Assembly (NCBI RefSeq): GCF_010500815.1
Contig: NZ_JAAAMG010000019.1
Coordinates: forward strand, 44,454-108,453
Direction of reading: 5' to 3'
From: Jiella pacifica
Lineage (GTDB): Bacteria > Pseudomonadota > Alphaproteobacteria > Rhizobiales > Rhizobiaceae
DNA length: 64,000 nt
Shown: piece after piece, positions 27,134 through 35,545 of the stretch
How the letters are laid out: each line of letters opens with the position of its first letter
Numbering within the stretch: the first letter of the stretch is position 1
Position numbers and translations under genes: made by a program
The notes under the pieces: model-generated
Database searches by the model: none
The model's input: the letters and a program-made list of their open reading frames with translations, nothing else
What the model was told of the DNA's origin: nothing

Positions 27134-28245
27134 GCTTTTCGGTATCTGCGGCCGTCAGGACTGGCAGGTGCCTGCCGGGGGGATTTCGTCGGGGCTGGCT
27201 CGCGTGCGGGCTCGTCATCGGTTGCACCTTGCCTGGCCCCTCGGCATTCGCCGCGCCGATCGTGGCGGGGGCCGGCGAGCCGATCACCGTCCGATCGAGC
27301 GAGATCCGGCGCTTCGACAAGAACTCCGACTCGGCCCGCTTCGGGGCGCTGACGTTTCTCGGGGGCCTGCAGTTCTCCTCCTCCGACGGCCGGCTGCACG
27401 GCATCTCGGCGATCCGTCTGATGCCGGGTGGCGAGCGGTTCGTTGCGGTCACCGACAATGGCTGCTGGATCACGGGCGCGATCGCTCGGGACGACGACGG
27501 CCGGCCGACCGGTCTTGCCGACGTCGCGGCGACCCATCTGACAGATCTCGCGGGCCGCCAGATCGCCGGCAAGGCGCTCGGCGACGCGGAATCCCTGGTG
27601 ATTGACCTGGACAGCCGTACCGCCGTCGTCGGCTTCGAGCAGCGCCACCGGATCTGGACCTACGATCTCGACGATCTCGGAACGGGGAGTGCGCGCAATC
27701 TGCCGCTGCCGTTCCCGGTCGGCGAGCTTCGCGTCAACAAGGGGCTGGAGACGCTGGCGATCGCGCCGAAGGGGTCTTCGCTCGGCGGCCGGATGGTGAC
27801 CGTCGCCGAGCACTCGATCGACGAGGCCGGCAATCTTTTCGCCGGGATCGTCGGCCGGGACGGAGGGCATGGCAGCGTCTTCAAGGTGCGGCGGGACGAA
27901 GCTTGGGAGGTCTCGGACGGCGACTTCCTGGCGAATGGCGATCTCCTGCTGCTGGAACGCCGGTTCCAGGGCATCTTCAGCGGCCTCGGCATCCGCATCC
28001 GCCAGATTCCCGGCGCGTCGATCCGTCCGGGCGCACTGGTCGACGGACCGGTGATCTTCGAAGCGGATCTCTCAAACGAAATCGACAACATGGAGGGGCT
28101 CGACGTCTGGCAGGACGACGCCGGCCGCACGCGGCTGACGCTCGTCTCCGACGACAACCGATCGATCTTCCAGCGCAATATCTATTTGGAATTCATCTGG
28201 AGCGGCGAGAGCGATCAGCCGAGCGGCTTTACGAGCAGTCAGTAG
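27130..28245 (+). CDS. esterase-like activity of phytase family protein (exported)
   Basis: The 371-residue protein has a long signal sequence (hydrophobic core about residues 22-41, A-F-A-A-P cleavage region) and a beta-propeller-like body with [39 protein letters not shown] and N-M-E-G-L-D-V-W, which match the phytase-like domain family (PF13449, COG4246). Its substrate is not known. The GTG start overlaps the cobT TGA in a GTGA, so it is coupled to cobT, as in other rhizobia. Confidence 0.87.
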   Translation: MSFSVSAAVRTGRCLPGGFRRGWLACGLVIGCTLPGPSAFAAPIVAGAGEPITVRSSEIRRFDKNSDSARFGALTFLGGLQFSSSDGRLHGISAIRLMPGGERFVAVTDNGCWITGAIARDDDGRPTGLADVAATHLTDLAGRQIAGKALGDAESLVIDLDSRTAVVGFEQRHRIWTYDLDDLGTGSARNLPLPFPVGELRVNKGLETLAIAPKGSSLGGRMVTVAEHSIDEAGNLFAGIVGRDGGHGSVFKVRRDEAWEVSDGDFLANGDLLLLERRFQGIFSGLGIRIRQIPGASIRPGALVDGPVIFEADLSNEIDNMEGLDVWQDDAGRTRLTLVSDDNRSIFQRNIYLEFIWSGESDQPSGFTSSQ

Positions 28246-28386
28246 GCCCAGAGTTCCGACGGCCTGTTCCGTTGGCGAACCATCGCCGACGACGCGAAAG
28301 CGCGAAGCTTCGTCATCCCGGCCTTGAGTCAGGATCCGTTCCGAACCGTTGAAGCTGCCGAAAGGTTGCCACGGCGCTTCCAAACG

Positions 28387-28422
28387 ACGACGGCGCGGCT
28401 CCTTACGGAACCGCGCCGTCGT
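28387..28422. terminator. shared bidirectional terminator, phytase-like gene / glnII
   Basis: A 16-bp stem (28387-28402 with 28407-28422) with one C-A mismatch and a TTAC loop sits between convergent genes. The flanks give short T-rich tails (GTTCATT on the plus strand, CGTTTGG on the minus strand). Confidence 0.65.
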
Positions 28423-28469
28423 TCATTCGGTGATCGAAGCGGCGGCTGAGCCCGCCCTTCGACGATCGA

Positions 28470-29510
28470 TCAGGCCGCGACCTGGGCCTTTTCGCCGGTC
28501 GGGACTTCCGAGATCGTCTTCAGCACCTGCGAGGCGATGGCATAGGGGTCGCCCTGGGAGTTCGGGCGGCGATCCTCGAGGTAGCCCTTGTAGCCGCTGT
28601 TGACGAAGGAATGCGGCACGCGGACCGAGGCGCCGCGATCGGCGATGCCGTAGGAGAACTTGTTCCACGGTGCCGTCTCGTGCTTGCCGGTCAGACGCAT
28701 GTGGTTGTCCGGGCCGTAGACGGCGATGTGATCGTGCAGGTTCTTCTCGAACTGCGCCATCAGCGCCTCGAAATAGTCCTTGCCGCCGATCTCGCGCATG
28801 TACTTGGTCGAGAAGTTGCAGTGCATGCCCGAGCCGTTCCAGTCGGTGTCGCCGAGCGGCTTGCAGTGATACTCGATGTCGATGCCGTAGCCCTCGGTCA
28901 GGCGCTGCAGCAGGTAGCGCGCGATCCACATCTGGTCGGCGGCCTTCTTGGAGCCTTTGCCGAAGATCTGGAATTCCCACTGGCCCTTGGCGACCTCGGC
29001 GTTGATGCCTTCGTGGTTGATGCCGGCCGCCAGGCACTGGTCGAGATGCTCCTCGACGATCTCGCGGGCGACGTCGCCGACGGCGCTGTAGCCGACGCCG
29101 GTGTAGTACTTGCCCTGCGGCTCCGGATAGCCCTGGGTCGGGAAGCCGAGCGGCCGGCCGTCCTTGTAGAAGAAGTATTCCTGCTCGAAGCCGAACCAGG
29201 CGTCGTCGTCGTCGAGAACCGTCGCGCGGCTGTTGGTGGCATGCGGGGTGACGCCGTCCGGCATCATCACTTCGCACATGACGAGGGCGCCGTTGGTGCG
29301 GGCAGGATCGGGGAAGAGCGCGACCGGCTTCAGGACGCAATCGGAACTGTGGCCCTCCGCCTGCATCGTCGACGAGCCGTCGAAGCCCCAGAGCGGCAGC
29401 TGCTCGAGGGTCGGGAACTCGGCGAACTCCTTGATCTGCGTCTTGCCGCGCAGGTTCGGAACCGGCGTGTAGCCATCCAGCCAGATATACTCGAGCTTAA
29501 ATTTCGTCAT
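28470..29510 (-). CDS. glnII: glutamine synthetase II (eukaryotic type)
   Basis: The 346-residue enzyme is the short, octamer-type GSII found in rhizobia and actinomycetes, which makes glutamine from glutamate, ammonia and ATP. Motifs include Y-I-W-L-D-G-Y, W-G-F-D-G-S-S-T, F-G-F-E-Q-E-Y-F-F, G-I-N-H-E-G-I-N-A-E-V, N-G-S-G-M-H-C-N-F-S-T-K and the ATP loop Y-G-I-A-D-R-G-A-S-V-R-V-P. It lacks the Tyr adenylylation loop of GSI. Expression should be NtrC/sigma-54 driven, as the promoter at 29609-29624 shows, and a GstI-like gene lies divergently upstream. Confidence 0.97.
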   Translation of the reverse strand: MTKFKLEYIWLDGYTPVPNLRGKTQIKEFAEFPTLEQLPLWGFDGSSTMQAEGHSSDCVLKPVALFPDPARTNGALVMCEVMMPDGVTPHATNSRATVLDDDDAWFGFEQEYFFYKDGRPLGFPTQGYPEPQGKYYTGVGYSAVGDVAREIVEEHLDQCLAAGINHEGINAEVAKGQWEFQIFGKGSKKAADQMWIARYLLQRLTEGYGIDIEYHCKPLGDTDWNGSGMHCNFSTKYMREIGGKDYFEALMAQFEKNLHDHIAVYGPDNHMRLTGKHETAPWNKFSYGIADRGASVRVPHSFVNSGYKGYLEDRRPNSQGDPYAIASQVLKTISEVPTGEKAQVAA

Positions 29511-29608
29511 CAGTCATCTTCCATGGGTGGACGCGGCGGGCGCGTCGAAACACATCGATCGGTCCGGGGGCTCGAAAAGAGCGCGCCGTTCGGAGCCGAT
29601 CAAGGCAA

Positions 29609-29624
29609 AGCATTTTTCGTGCCA
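29609..29624 (-). promoter_or_regulatory. sigma-54 (-24/-12) promoter of glnII
   Basis: Read on the minus strand the site is TGGCACGAAAAATGCT: the -24 GG and -12 GC are separated by exactly 10 bases and the -24 block TGGCACG matches consensus fully. It predicts a start near 29598 and an 88-base leader to the glnII ATG. Rhizobial glnII is known to be NtrC/sigma-54 dependent. Confidence 0.85.
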
Positions 29625-29895
29625 GTCATGCCGTTGCATAGGCGGCCAACCGTTTTCACGACTCGGCGCGTTTCATTCGCCCTGGGAAGACGGACGTCGC
29701 GCGAGGGATTGGCAGCCGGCAGAACCGTTCCTGAGACGAGAAGCGGGCAACCCTTCGGCCTTCACCTCCGTTGTCCCGGAGGCCATAACGCAGACGGACG
29801 GGCATTTCCGTTTTCCTGAGCGCTCGAGCGGATCGGCAAGCAACTCCGCTGATGATCGGCATAACGGCACTTCTCTGCCTATAAATTCGGCATAT

Positions 29896-29912
29896 TGCAT
29901 AAGCGATATGCA
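29896..29912. promoter_or_regulatory. possible NtrC-binding dyad near gstI
   Basis: TGCATAAGCGATATGCA is a 17-base dyad (TGCAT-N7-ATGCA) with the same geometry as the NtrC site TGCAC-N7-GTGCA but one changed base per arm. It lies 59-75 bases before the gstI start and about 285 bases upstream of the glnII promoter. It could activate glnII and repress gstI; the identification is tentative. Confidence 0.45.
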
Positions 29913-29970
29913 TACCTATCTCGGGGATGATATGTTGGTGAAAACCAAAACTAGGGAGAGGAACCGAACC

Positions 29971-30165
29971 ATGCAGCCGAGAGAAAATCGCCAGAGCGCG
30001 GAAATCCTGCAGTTTCCGATCGAGGCTCGTCGCAACGCCGTCGAAATGTCCCGCCGCTTCTCCAAGGAACGGCTGCCCGATTTCGTCGAAGTCGCCATGG
30101 GCGGCGCGTCCTACCACGAGGATGCGATCCGCGAGGAAGCCGAACGCAATCGCCTCGGCCATTGA
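29971..30165 (+). CDS. gstI: DUF2735 / GstI-like inhibitor of glutamine synthetase II expression
   Basis: This 64-residue protein has the DUF2735 pattern: an N-terminal S-A-E-I-L-Q-F-P box and a C-terminal A-S-Y-H-E-D-A-I-R-E-E-A box. In Rhizobium leguminosarum a protein of about this size, GstI, encoded just upstream of glnII, inhibits GSII synthesis under nitrogen-rich conditions. Position, divergent orientation, size and motifs all agree, but the activity here is inferred. The ATG at 29971 follows AGGGAGAGGAACC. The 460-base intergenic region to glnII carries the sigma-54 promoter and a dyad. Confidence 0.78.
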   Translation: MQPRENRQSAEILQFPIEARRNAVEMSRRFSKERLPDFVEVAMGGASYHEDAIREEAERNRLGH

Positions 30166-30383
30166 GCAAACGGTTTCGAGCACGCCTCGGCGCCGGTGGC
30201 GGGAACGTACGTTGCGGGACGCTGCGCTCTTGCCGCTGACGGGCAAGTCCCTTTTCCAATGTCGCTCAGACATATGAGCGACGGCGGCTCCGAGGGAGGC
30301 AAGCGAGCCGATCCAGCCGAGAAGGCGAGGTGAAGCTCCGATTTGGCCTTGCCAAGGGCATGAACCCGTCGCATCACCCGCTG

Positions 30384-31151
30384 ATGGCTGACATTCAACC
30401 CAATCGCCTGCGTCTCGACGCCTGTCTCGTCGAACGTGGGCTCGTGAAGACGCGATCCCGGGCACGGGATGCAATCCAGCGCGGACACGTCCGCATCGCC
30501 GGACGGATCGAGACCAAGGCGAGCTTCGCGGTCGCGGTTGATGCCGAGATCTCGGTGGACGACCCGGCGCAGGCCTACGTGTCGCGGGCGGCGCTGAAGT
30601 TGAAGGCGGGTCTCGACGAATTCGGTGTCGAAGCAGATGGCCGGGCTGTGCTCGACATCGGAGCTTCGACCGGGGGCTTCACCCAGTTGCTGCTCGAGCG
30701 CGGGGTAGCGCATGTCGTCGCAGTCGACGTCGGCCACGGTCAGATGCACCCCGCGATCGCCGCCGATCCTCGCGTCAGCTCCATCGAAGGCCTGAATGCC
30801 CGGGAACTGACGCGGGACGACATCGACGGCCGCACATTCGATCTCCTTGTCGCCGACGTCAGTTTCATCTCCCTGATCCTCGTGCTGCCGCCGGCGCTGG
30901 AACTCGCCGAGCCGGGAGCCGACGCGGTCCTTCTGGTCAAGCCGCAATTCGAGGCTGGGCGGGAAGCGATCGGCAAGGGCGGGATGTTGCGCGATCCTGG
31001 AACGGCGGTGGCTGTGGCCGAGCGCCTGCGAGACTGGCTGGGTGCGCAGCCCGGGTGGCAGGCCCTCGAACTGATCGACTCCCCCATTCCCGGCGGCGAC
31101 GGCAACCGCGAATTCCTTCTTCACGGACGAAAGACCAGCTCTTGCGGGTGA
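30384..31151 (+). CDS. tlyA: TlyA family rRNA 2'-O-methyltransferase
   Basis: The 255-residue protein has an N-terminal S4 RNA-binding domain (L-R-L-D-A-C-L-V-E-R-G-L, then A-I-Q-R-G-H-V-R-I-A-G) and a FtsJ-like SAM domain with V-L-D-I-G-A-S-T-G-G-F-T and L-L-V-A-D-V-S-F-I-S-L. TlyA enzymes methylate ribose of cytidines in 16S and/or 23S rRNA. The start is uncertain: ATG 30384 fits the family N-terminus, while GTG 30330 has a better ribosome site (GAAGG). The stop overlaps the next gene by 4 bases. Confidence 0.88.
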   Translation: MADIQPNRLRLDACLVERGLVKTRSRARDAIQRGHVRIAGRIETKASFAVAVDAEISVDDPAQAYVSRAALKLKAGLDEFGVEADGRAVLDIGASTGGFTQLLLERGVAHVVAVDVGHGQMHPAIAADPRVSSIEGLNARELTRDDIDGRTFDLLVADVSFISLILVLPPALELAEPGADAVLLVKPQFEAGREAIGKGGMLRDPGTAVAVAERLRDWLGAQPGWQALELIDSPIPGGDGNREFLLHGRKTSSCG

Positions 31152-32368
31152 CCATCGAAAGCCTCGGCGCCAAGGGCGACGGCATCGCGCTGGGCGAAGG
31201 CGGACCGCTCTACCTGCCCTTCACGCTGCCGGGGGAGGTGGTCGAGACCGGGGCTGAGGGCACCCCCGCCGGGAACGACTTCACGCTTCTGGAAGCCTCG
31301 CCGGAGCGCCGCGATCCGGCCTGTCCGCATTTCGGCGATTGCGGCGGCTGCGATCTCCAGCATGCGAGCGACGAGGTCTATCGCGACTTCAAGCGCGGGC
31401 TCGTGATCCACGCCCTGCAGCGCGAGGGCATCGAGGCGGAAGTCGGGCCGCTGGTCACCTGCCGCCCGCGCTCGCGACGGCGGGTGACATTGACCGCGGC
31501 AAAGGCCGGAAACCGTGTCGTCCTCGGCTACAACGCCGCGCGGACCAACCGCGTCGTCGGGATCGAGACCTGCCCGATCGCCCATCCGGCGATCGAGAAG
31601 GCTCTGCCCTTTCTCCGGCGGCTTTCCTCGCTTCTGATCGATCGCAAGCGGCCGCTGAAGCTCGCCGTGACGGTGACGACCGCCGGCCTCGACGTCGCCC
31701 TGAGCGATACCGCGCCGCTGTCTGAGAAGCTGCGCCAGCCGGCGGTGGCGATGGCGCTCGAAGCGGGCATCGCCCGGTTGAGCCTCGGCAGCGAAATCCT
31801 CGTCAAGACGCGGCCGCCGTCGATCGACTTCTCGGGGATCGCCGTCGAACTTCCGCCCGGCGCTTTTCTGCAGGCGGTCGAGAGCACGGAAAACGCCATG
31901 GCCGATCTCGTGCTCGCCCATCTTTCCGGTGCCAAGCGCGTCGCCGACCTGTTTTCCGGCTGCGGCACGTTTTCGCTGCGGCTCGCCCGGCATGTCGCCG
32001 TCCACGCGGTCGAGAGCGACGCCGCGGCTCTTGCGGCCCAGGACCGGGCGCATCGGGCGGCCCCCGGCCTGAAGCCGCTGTCGATAGAGCGCCGCGACCT
32101 GTTCCGGCGGCCGATCCCGGCGAAGGAAATGAAGGGCTTCGACGGCGTCCTTTTCGATCCGCCGCGAGCCGGTGCGGAAGGCGTCTCCCGCGAGCTCGCG
32201 GCCTCGGCCGTCAAGCGTGTCGCAGCCGTGTCGTGCAACCCGGTCACCCTTGCGCGAGACCTGAAGATCCTGCTCGACGGCGGCTATCGGCTGGTGTCGG
32301 TGGCGCCGCTGGACCAGTTCCTGTGGTCCCATCACGTCGAGGCGGTGGCGCTTCTGGAGCGCGGATGA
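31148..32368 (+). CDS. TrmA/RlmD-family RNA (uracil-5-)-methyltransferase
   Basis: The 406-residue protein has a short TRAM-like N-terminus, a [4Fe-4S] cluster set C-P-H-F-G-D-C-G-G-C with a fourth Cys in E-T-C-P-I-A, a SAM motif D-L-F-S-G-C-G-T-F-S-L, D-P-P-R-A-G and the catalytic Cys in V-S-C-N-P. It should methylate uridine C5 in rRNA or tRNA; rhizobia usually have one such enzyme, so the exact target is uncertain. GTG at 31148 overlaps the tlyA stop (GTGA), giving a coupled two-gene rRNA-modification unit. Confidence 0.9.
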   Translation: MTIESLGAKGDGIALGEGGPLYLPFTLPGEVVETGAEGTPAGNDFTLLEASPERRDPACPHFGDCGGCDLQHASDEVYRDFKRGLVIHALQREGIEAEVGPLVTCRPRSRRRVTLTAAKAGNRVVLGYNAARTNRVVGIETCPIAHPAIEKALPFLRRLSSLLIDRKRPLKLAVTVTTAGLDVALSDTAPLSEKLRQPAVAMALEAGIARLSLGSEILVKTRPPSIDFSGIAVELPPGAFLQAVESTENAMADLVLAHLSGAKRVADLFSGCGTFSLRLARHVAVHAVESDAAALAAQDRAHRAAPGLKPLSIERRDLFRRPIPAKEMKGFDGVLFDPPRAGAEGVSRELAASAVKRVAAVSCNPVTLARDLKILLDGGYRLVSVAPLDQFLWSHHVEAVALLERG

Positions 32369-32478
32369 GCGGACGTGCGATGGCGCAAGGTCGCTTGCCG
32401 TTTCTTGGCGGCCGTGCGAGCGAAGACCTCTGAACGCCATTCCTGCCTTTCCAATTCAAGCGACGGGGCTGACGGATC

Positions 32479-33111
32479 TTGACCGAATATCTCGCGCAAT
32501 ACGGGTGCGGCCTGCTCTTCGTCGTGGTCCTGCTGGAATCGACGGGACTGCCGCTTCCGGGCGAGAGCCTGGTCGTCGCCGGCGGGCTCCTTGCCGGCGA
32601 AGGCTCGCTGCACATCCTGCTGGTCCTTGGCGCGGCGTTCTTCGGCTCGATCATCGGCGACAACATCGGCTATCTCGTTGGCCGGCGTTACGGACGCGCC
32701 ATCGTGGTGCGCTGGGGCGAGCGCTTCGGCCTCGGGGAGAAGCGCTTCAAGATGGTCGAGGAGCGGTTTGAGAACTACGGCTTCGTCGTCGTCCTCGTCG
32801 CCCGTTTCATCATCATCCTGAGGCAACTCAACGGGTTCGTCGCCGGCACCATGCACATGAACTGGCCGGTCTTCCTCCTCTACAATTCGATCAGTGCGGC
32901 GGCTTGGTCGCTGGCCTATGGCGGCCTTGCCTTCCTTTTCGGCACGGCCTTCCAGACCTATTTCGCCGGCCACTCCACTTGGCCGCTTTATATTGCCGCC
33001 GTCGCGATCTGCCTCGTCGGCTGCATCGGAACCTACAAGTTCCTGTTCAAGGCCGACGAGGAGCCCGACAAGGACGAAGCGTCCGAGGCCGGGGCGAGCC
33101 AGAAGCGCTGA
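32479..33111 (+). CDS. DedA family membrane protein
   Basis: The 210-residue protein has the VTT/SNARE-associated domain: L-E-S-T-G-L-P-L-P-G-E-S-L, G-D-N-I-G-Y-L-V-G-R-R-Y-G and V-A-R-F-I-I-I-L-R-Q-L-N-G-F-V-A-G, with about five membrane helices. DedA proteins help recycle lipid carriers such as undecaprenyl phosphate and affect membrane homeostasis. An in-frame stop at 32470 leaves TTG 32479 as the earliest usable start. The charged C-terminus (D-E-E-P-D-K-D-E) is cytosolic. Confidence 0.9.
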   Translation: MTEYLAQYGCGLLFVVVLLESTGLPLPGESLVVAGGLLAGEGSLHILLVLGAAFFGSIIGDNIGYLVGRRYGRAIVVRWGERFGLGEKRFKMVEERFENYGFVVVLVARFIIILRQLNGFVAGTMHMNWPVFLLYNSISAAAWSLAYGGLAFLFGTAFQTYFAGHSTWPLYIAAVAICLVGCIGTYKFLFKADEEPDKDEASEAGASQKR

Positions 33112-33169
33112 TCATTCGGGAACCACCGGGGGGCCGAGCCTTGCCGACCCCTTCGCGTTTCCTGTCTTC

Positions 33170-33865
33170 CTACCTTGCCGCGGCTGCATCTCGGGGGCCG
33201 CCGCCTTCGTATTCGCGCCACGCCTGACGGAGGATCTGGACGGAGGAGGTGAGGAAGATGCCGGCCATGATTGCCGCCACTGCGAGGTCCGGCCAGGGGG
33301 TTGCCGTCGCGAAGACCAGAAGTCCGGCGCCCATCACCGCAACGTTGCCGATCGCGTCGTTGCGCGAGCAGAGCCACACCGACCGCACGTTCGCGTCGCC
33401 GTCCTTGTAGCGCACGAGGAGGAGGACGCTGGCGAGATTTGCCGCAAGCGCGAGGAAGCCGATCGCGCCCATCAGCCCCGCGCTCGGCAGGCCGAGGACC
33501 AGGGTGTGGTAGAGCGTCGAGCCGAATACCCAGATCGCCATCAGTGAGAGTGAGATGCCTTTGAACAGCGCCGCCGAGGCGCGGGTCTTTAGCGATGCGC
33601 CAATCACGGCGAGGCTGAGGCCGTAGGTGACGGTGTCGCCGAGAAAGTCGAGGGCATCGGCCTTGAGCGCCTGAGAACCGGCCAGTTCACCGGCGACCAT
33701 CTCGATCAGGAACATGACGCCGTTGAGTGCGATCACCGTCCAGAGGATCGTCTTGTAGCGCGGGTCGACGCCGTCGAAGACGGGAACGCCGTCGTGGCAG
33801 CCGCAGCTCTCCTCCCGCTTCAGGTCATCTTGCCGCGGCGTGGCGTGGCAGCAATCGTCGGCCAT
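33170..33865 (-). CDS. CDF-like cation efflux transporter with Cys-rich N-terminus
   Basis: The 231-residue membrane protein has about six helices and the cation-diffusion-facilitator layout, but its metal motifs are altered: A-D-A-L-D-F-L-G-D in helix 2 and S-R-N-D-A-I-G-N in helix 5, where zinc exporters usually carry His-x3-Asp. There is no C-terminal cytoplasmic domain. The N-terminus has Cys5, Cys6, His7, Cys21, Cys23 and His24, a likely metal-binding site. It is divergent from a MerR regulator, with a MerR-type promoter between them. The metal is unknown. Confidence 0.87.
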   Translation of the reverse strand: MADDCCHATPRQDDLKREESCGCHDGVPVFDGVDPRYKTILWTVIALNGVMFLIEMVAGELAGSQALKADALDFLGDTVTYGLSLAVIGASLKTRASAALFKGISLSLMAIWVFGSTLYHTLVLGLPSAGLMGAIGFLALAANLASVLLLVRYKDGDANVRSVWLCSRNDAIGNVAVMGAGLLVFATATPWPDLAVAAIMAGIFLTSSVQILRQAWREYEGGGPRDAAAAR

Positions 33866-33894
33866 CTGGAACTCCTTTCGTTTTACCGACGACC

Positions 33895-33925
33895 TATCTA
33901 CGATCTCTAGCGACTAGAGGGTCAA
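33895..33925 (-). promoter_or_regulatory. MerR-type promoter of the metal exporter
   Basis: On the minus strand -35 TTGACC (33920-33925) and -10 TAGATA (33895-33900) are separated by 19 bases, the long spacer typical of MerR-activated promoters. The spacer holds a perfect dyad CTCTAG-CGA-CTAGAG (plus-strand 33905-33919), the expected regulator binding site. Confidence 0.82.
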
Positions 33926-33933
33926 GAGGAAAA

Positions 33934-34383
33934 ATGGAATTTTCGATTGGAGAGCTGTCACGCCGCACCGGGGTGAAGGTGCCGACGATCCGCTACTACG
34001 AAGCGGCAGGGCTGATGCCACCGGCGCCGCGCAGCGAAGGCGGCCAACGCCGATATGGCCGGGCCGATGCGGAACGCCTGACCTTCATCCGCCATGCGCG
34101 CGAACTCGGCTTTGAGCCGGACGCGATACGGGAGCTGCTCGCTCTCACGGCCGAGCCGGACCGCTCCTGCTCAGAGGTCGACGCGATCGCCGTTCGGCAT
34201 CTGCGGGACGTCGAGCGCAGGATCGCAAGTCTCGGCAGGCTGCGCGACGAGCTCGGCCGGATGATTGCAGAATGCTCCCATGGCCGCGTCGGCGACTGCC
34301 GCGTGATCGAGACGCTCGGCGACCATCAGCATTGCATCAGCGAGCACGGAGACGCGCGGGAGGCGGCGCCAGCATTGCGTTAA
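33934..34383 (+). CDS. MerR family metal-responsive regulator
   Basis: The 149-residue protein has the MerR winged-helix (I-G-E-L-S-R-R-T-G-V-K-V-P-T-I-R-Y-Y-E at 5-23, G-Q-R-R-Y at 37-41), a dimerisation helix and Cys79, Cys114, Cys122 and Cys134 with nearby histidines. Cys79 and Cys114 align with the metal ligands of ZntR/CadR-type sensors, which suggests a divalent metal such as Zn, Cd, Pb or Co. It should untwist the 19-bp-spacer promoter of the divergent exporter. The ATG at 33934 follows AAGAGGA. Confidence 0.9.
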   Translation: MEFSIGELSRRTGVKVPTIRYYEAAGLMPPAPRSEGGQRRYGRADAERLTFIRHARELGFEPDAIRELLALTAEPDRSCSEVDAIAVRHLRDVERRIASLGRLRDELGRMIAECSHGRVGDCRVIETLGDHQHCISEHGDAREAAPALR

Positions 34384-34404
34384 TGACGCTCGGCACCGCC
34401 GCGG

Positions 34405-35319
34405 TCAGTCGCGCGCCAGGACGCCGCTCTCCCAGCCGAGCATCGCCCGCTTGCGGGTGATCCCCCAGTGATAGCCGGTAAGCGCGCCGCTCTTGCCGAG
34501 CACCCGGTGGCAGGGGACGACGAAGGAAACCGGGTTTCGCCCGACCGCCGCTCCGACCGCGCGGGCGGCTTTCGGCGCGCCGATCTTGTCGGCAATGGTC
34601 GAATAGGTGGTGGCCTTGCCGAAGGGAATCTCGAGGAGGTTCTGCCAGACGCGAATCTCGAAATCGGTGCCGATCAGGACGACCTTGAGCGGGCGATCCT
34701 TTTGCCAGTGCGACGGCTCGAATATGCGCTTGGCATAGGGCGCCGTGCGCCCCGCATCGCCGGCAAAGTGAGCCCGCGGCCAGCGACGTCGCATATCGTC
34801 CAGCGCCCGGGCCTCGCCGCCGTCGGTCGGATCCGCAAAGCCGATGCCGGCAAGGCCGCGGTCGGTGGCGACGACGATCGCAAGCCCGAAGGGCGAGGGG
34901 TGGAAGCCGTAGAAGAGATCGATGCCTTGCCCACGCGCCTTATAGTCGCCGGGCGAGACCGCCTCGTGCTTGACGAACAGGTCGTGCAAACGCGAGGGGC
35001 CTGAGAAGCCCACCTCGTAGGCGGCATCGAGCAGCGAAGCGCCGTCGTCGAGGAGGCGGCGGGCATGGTCGAGGGTGACGGCCTGCAGGAACGCCTTAGG
35101 CGTGAGCCCGGCCCATCGCTTGAGCAGCGTGGTCAGCGTCTCCTCCGACCGGCCGACAGCCTCGGCGACCTCGGCAAGGCTCGGCTGGCTGCGGTATTCG
35201 GTCGAGATGAACTCGATCATCCGGCGGACGGTCTCGTAGTCGGTCAAGGCAGCACGTCCGGACGGCATGATCTGGGGCAGGGGAACGGCATCGAGATGGG
35301 CATGAGCGAATGACAGCAT
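34405..35319 (-). CDS. Ada-like protein: AraC-type HTH fused to O6-methylguanine-DNA methyltransferase
   Basis: The 304-residue protein has an AraC-type helix-turn-helix region (about 30-125) and a methyltransferase domain with acceptor Cys270 in V-V-P-C-H-R-V-L-G. It lacks the N-terminal zinc domain of E. coli Ada that accepts methyl groups from phosphotriesters and triggers activation, so any regulatory switch must differ. It repairs O6-alkylguanine by suicide transfer. The ATG at 35319 follows AAGGAG. It converges with the MerR gene. Confidence 0.91.
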   Translation of the reverse strand: MLSFAHAHLDAVPLPQIMPSGRAALTDYETVRRMIEFISTEYRSQPSLAEVAEAVGRSEETLTTLLKRWAGLTPKAFLQAVTLDHARRLLDDGASLLDAAYEVGFSGPSRLHDLFVKHEAVSPGDYKARGQGIDLFYGFHPSPFGLAIVVATDRGLAGIGFADPTDGGEARALDDMRRRWPRAHFAGDAGRTAPYAKRIFEPSHWQKDRPLKVVLIGTDFEIRVWQNLLEIPFGKATTYSTIADKIGAPKAARAVGAAVGRNPVSFVVPCHRVLGKSGALTGYHWGITRKRAMLGWESGVLARD

Positions 35320-35545
35320 GGCGGGATCTCCTTCGAGATCATCAGTGCATGCGAAAACATCCGCCGCCACCCGATTTCCGGAAACTGCCCTTCAGGAAAA
35401 GCAGATGGACAGGCGGTTCGGACTTCGACGATATCCATCGCCGCAATTTCCGGAAGCGTCATCAGGGCCCTCGCAAACGGCGTCGCACGAAGCTGACGAC
35501 CTCACGGCTCGTCATGCAACAAGAAAGTTGCAGCGCTGATCCCAC

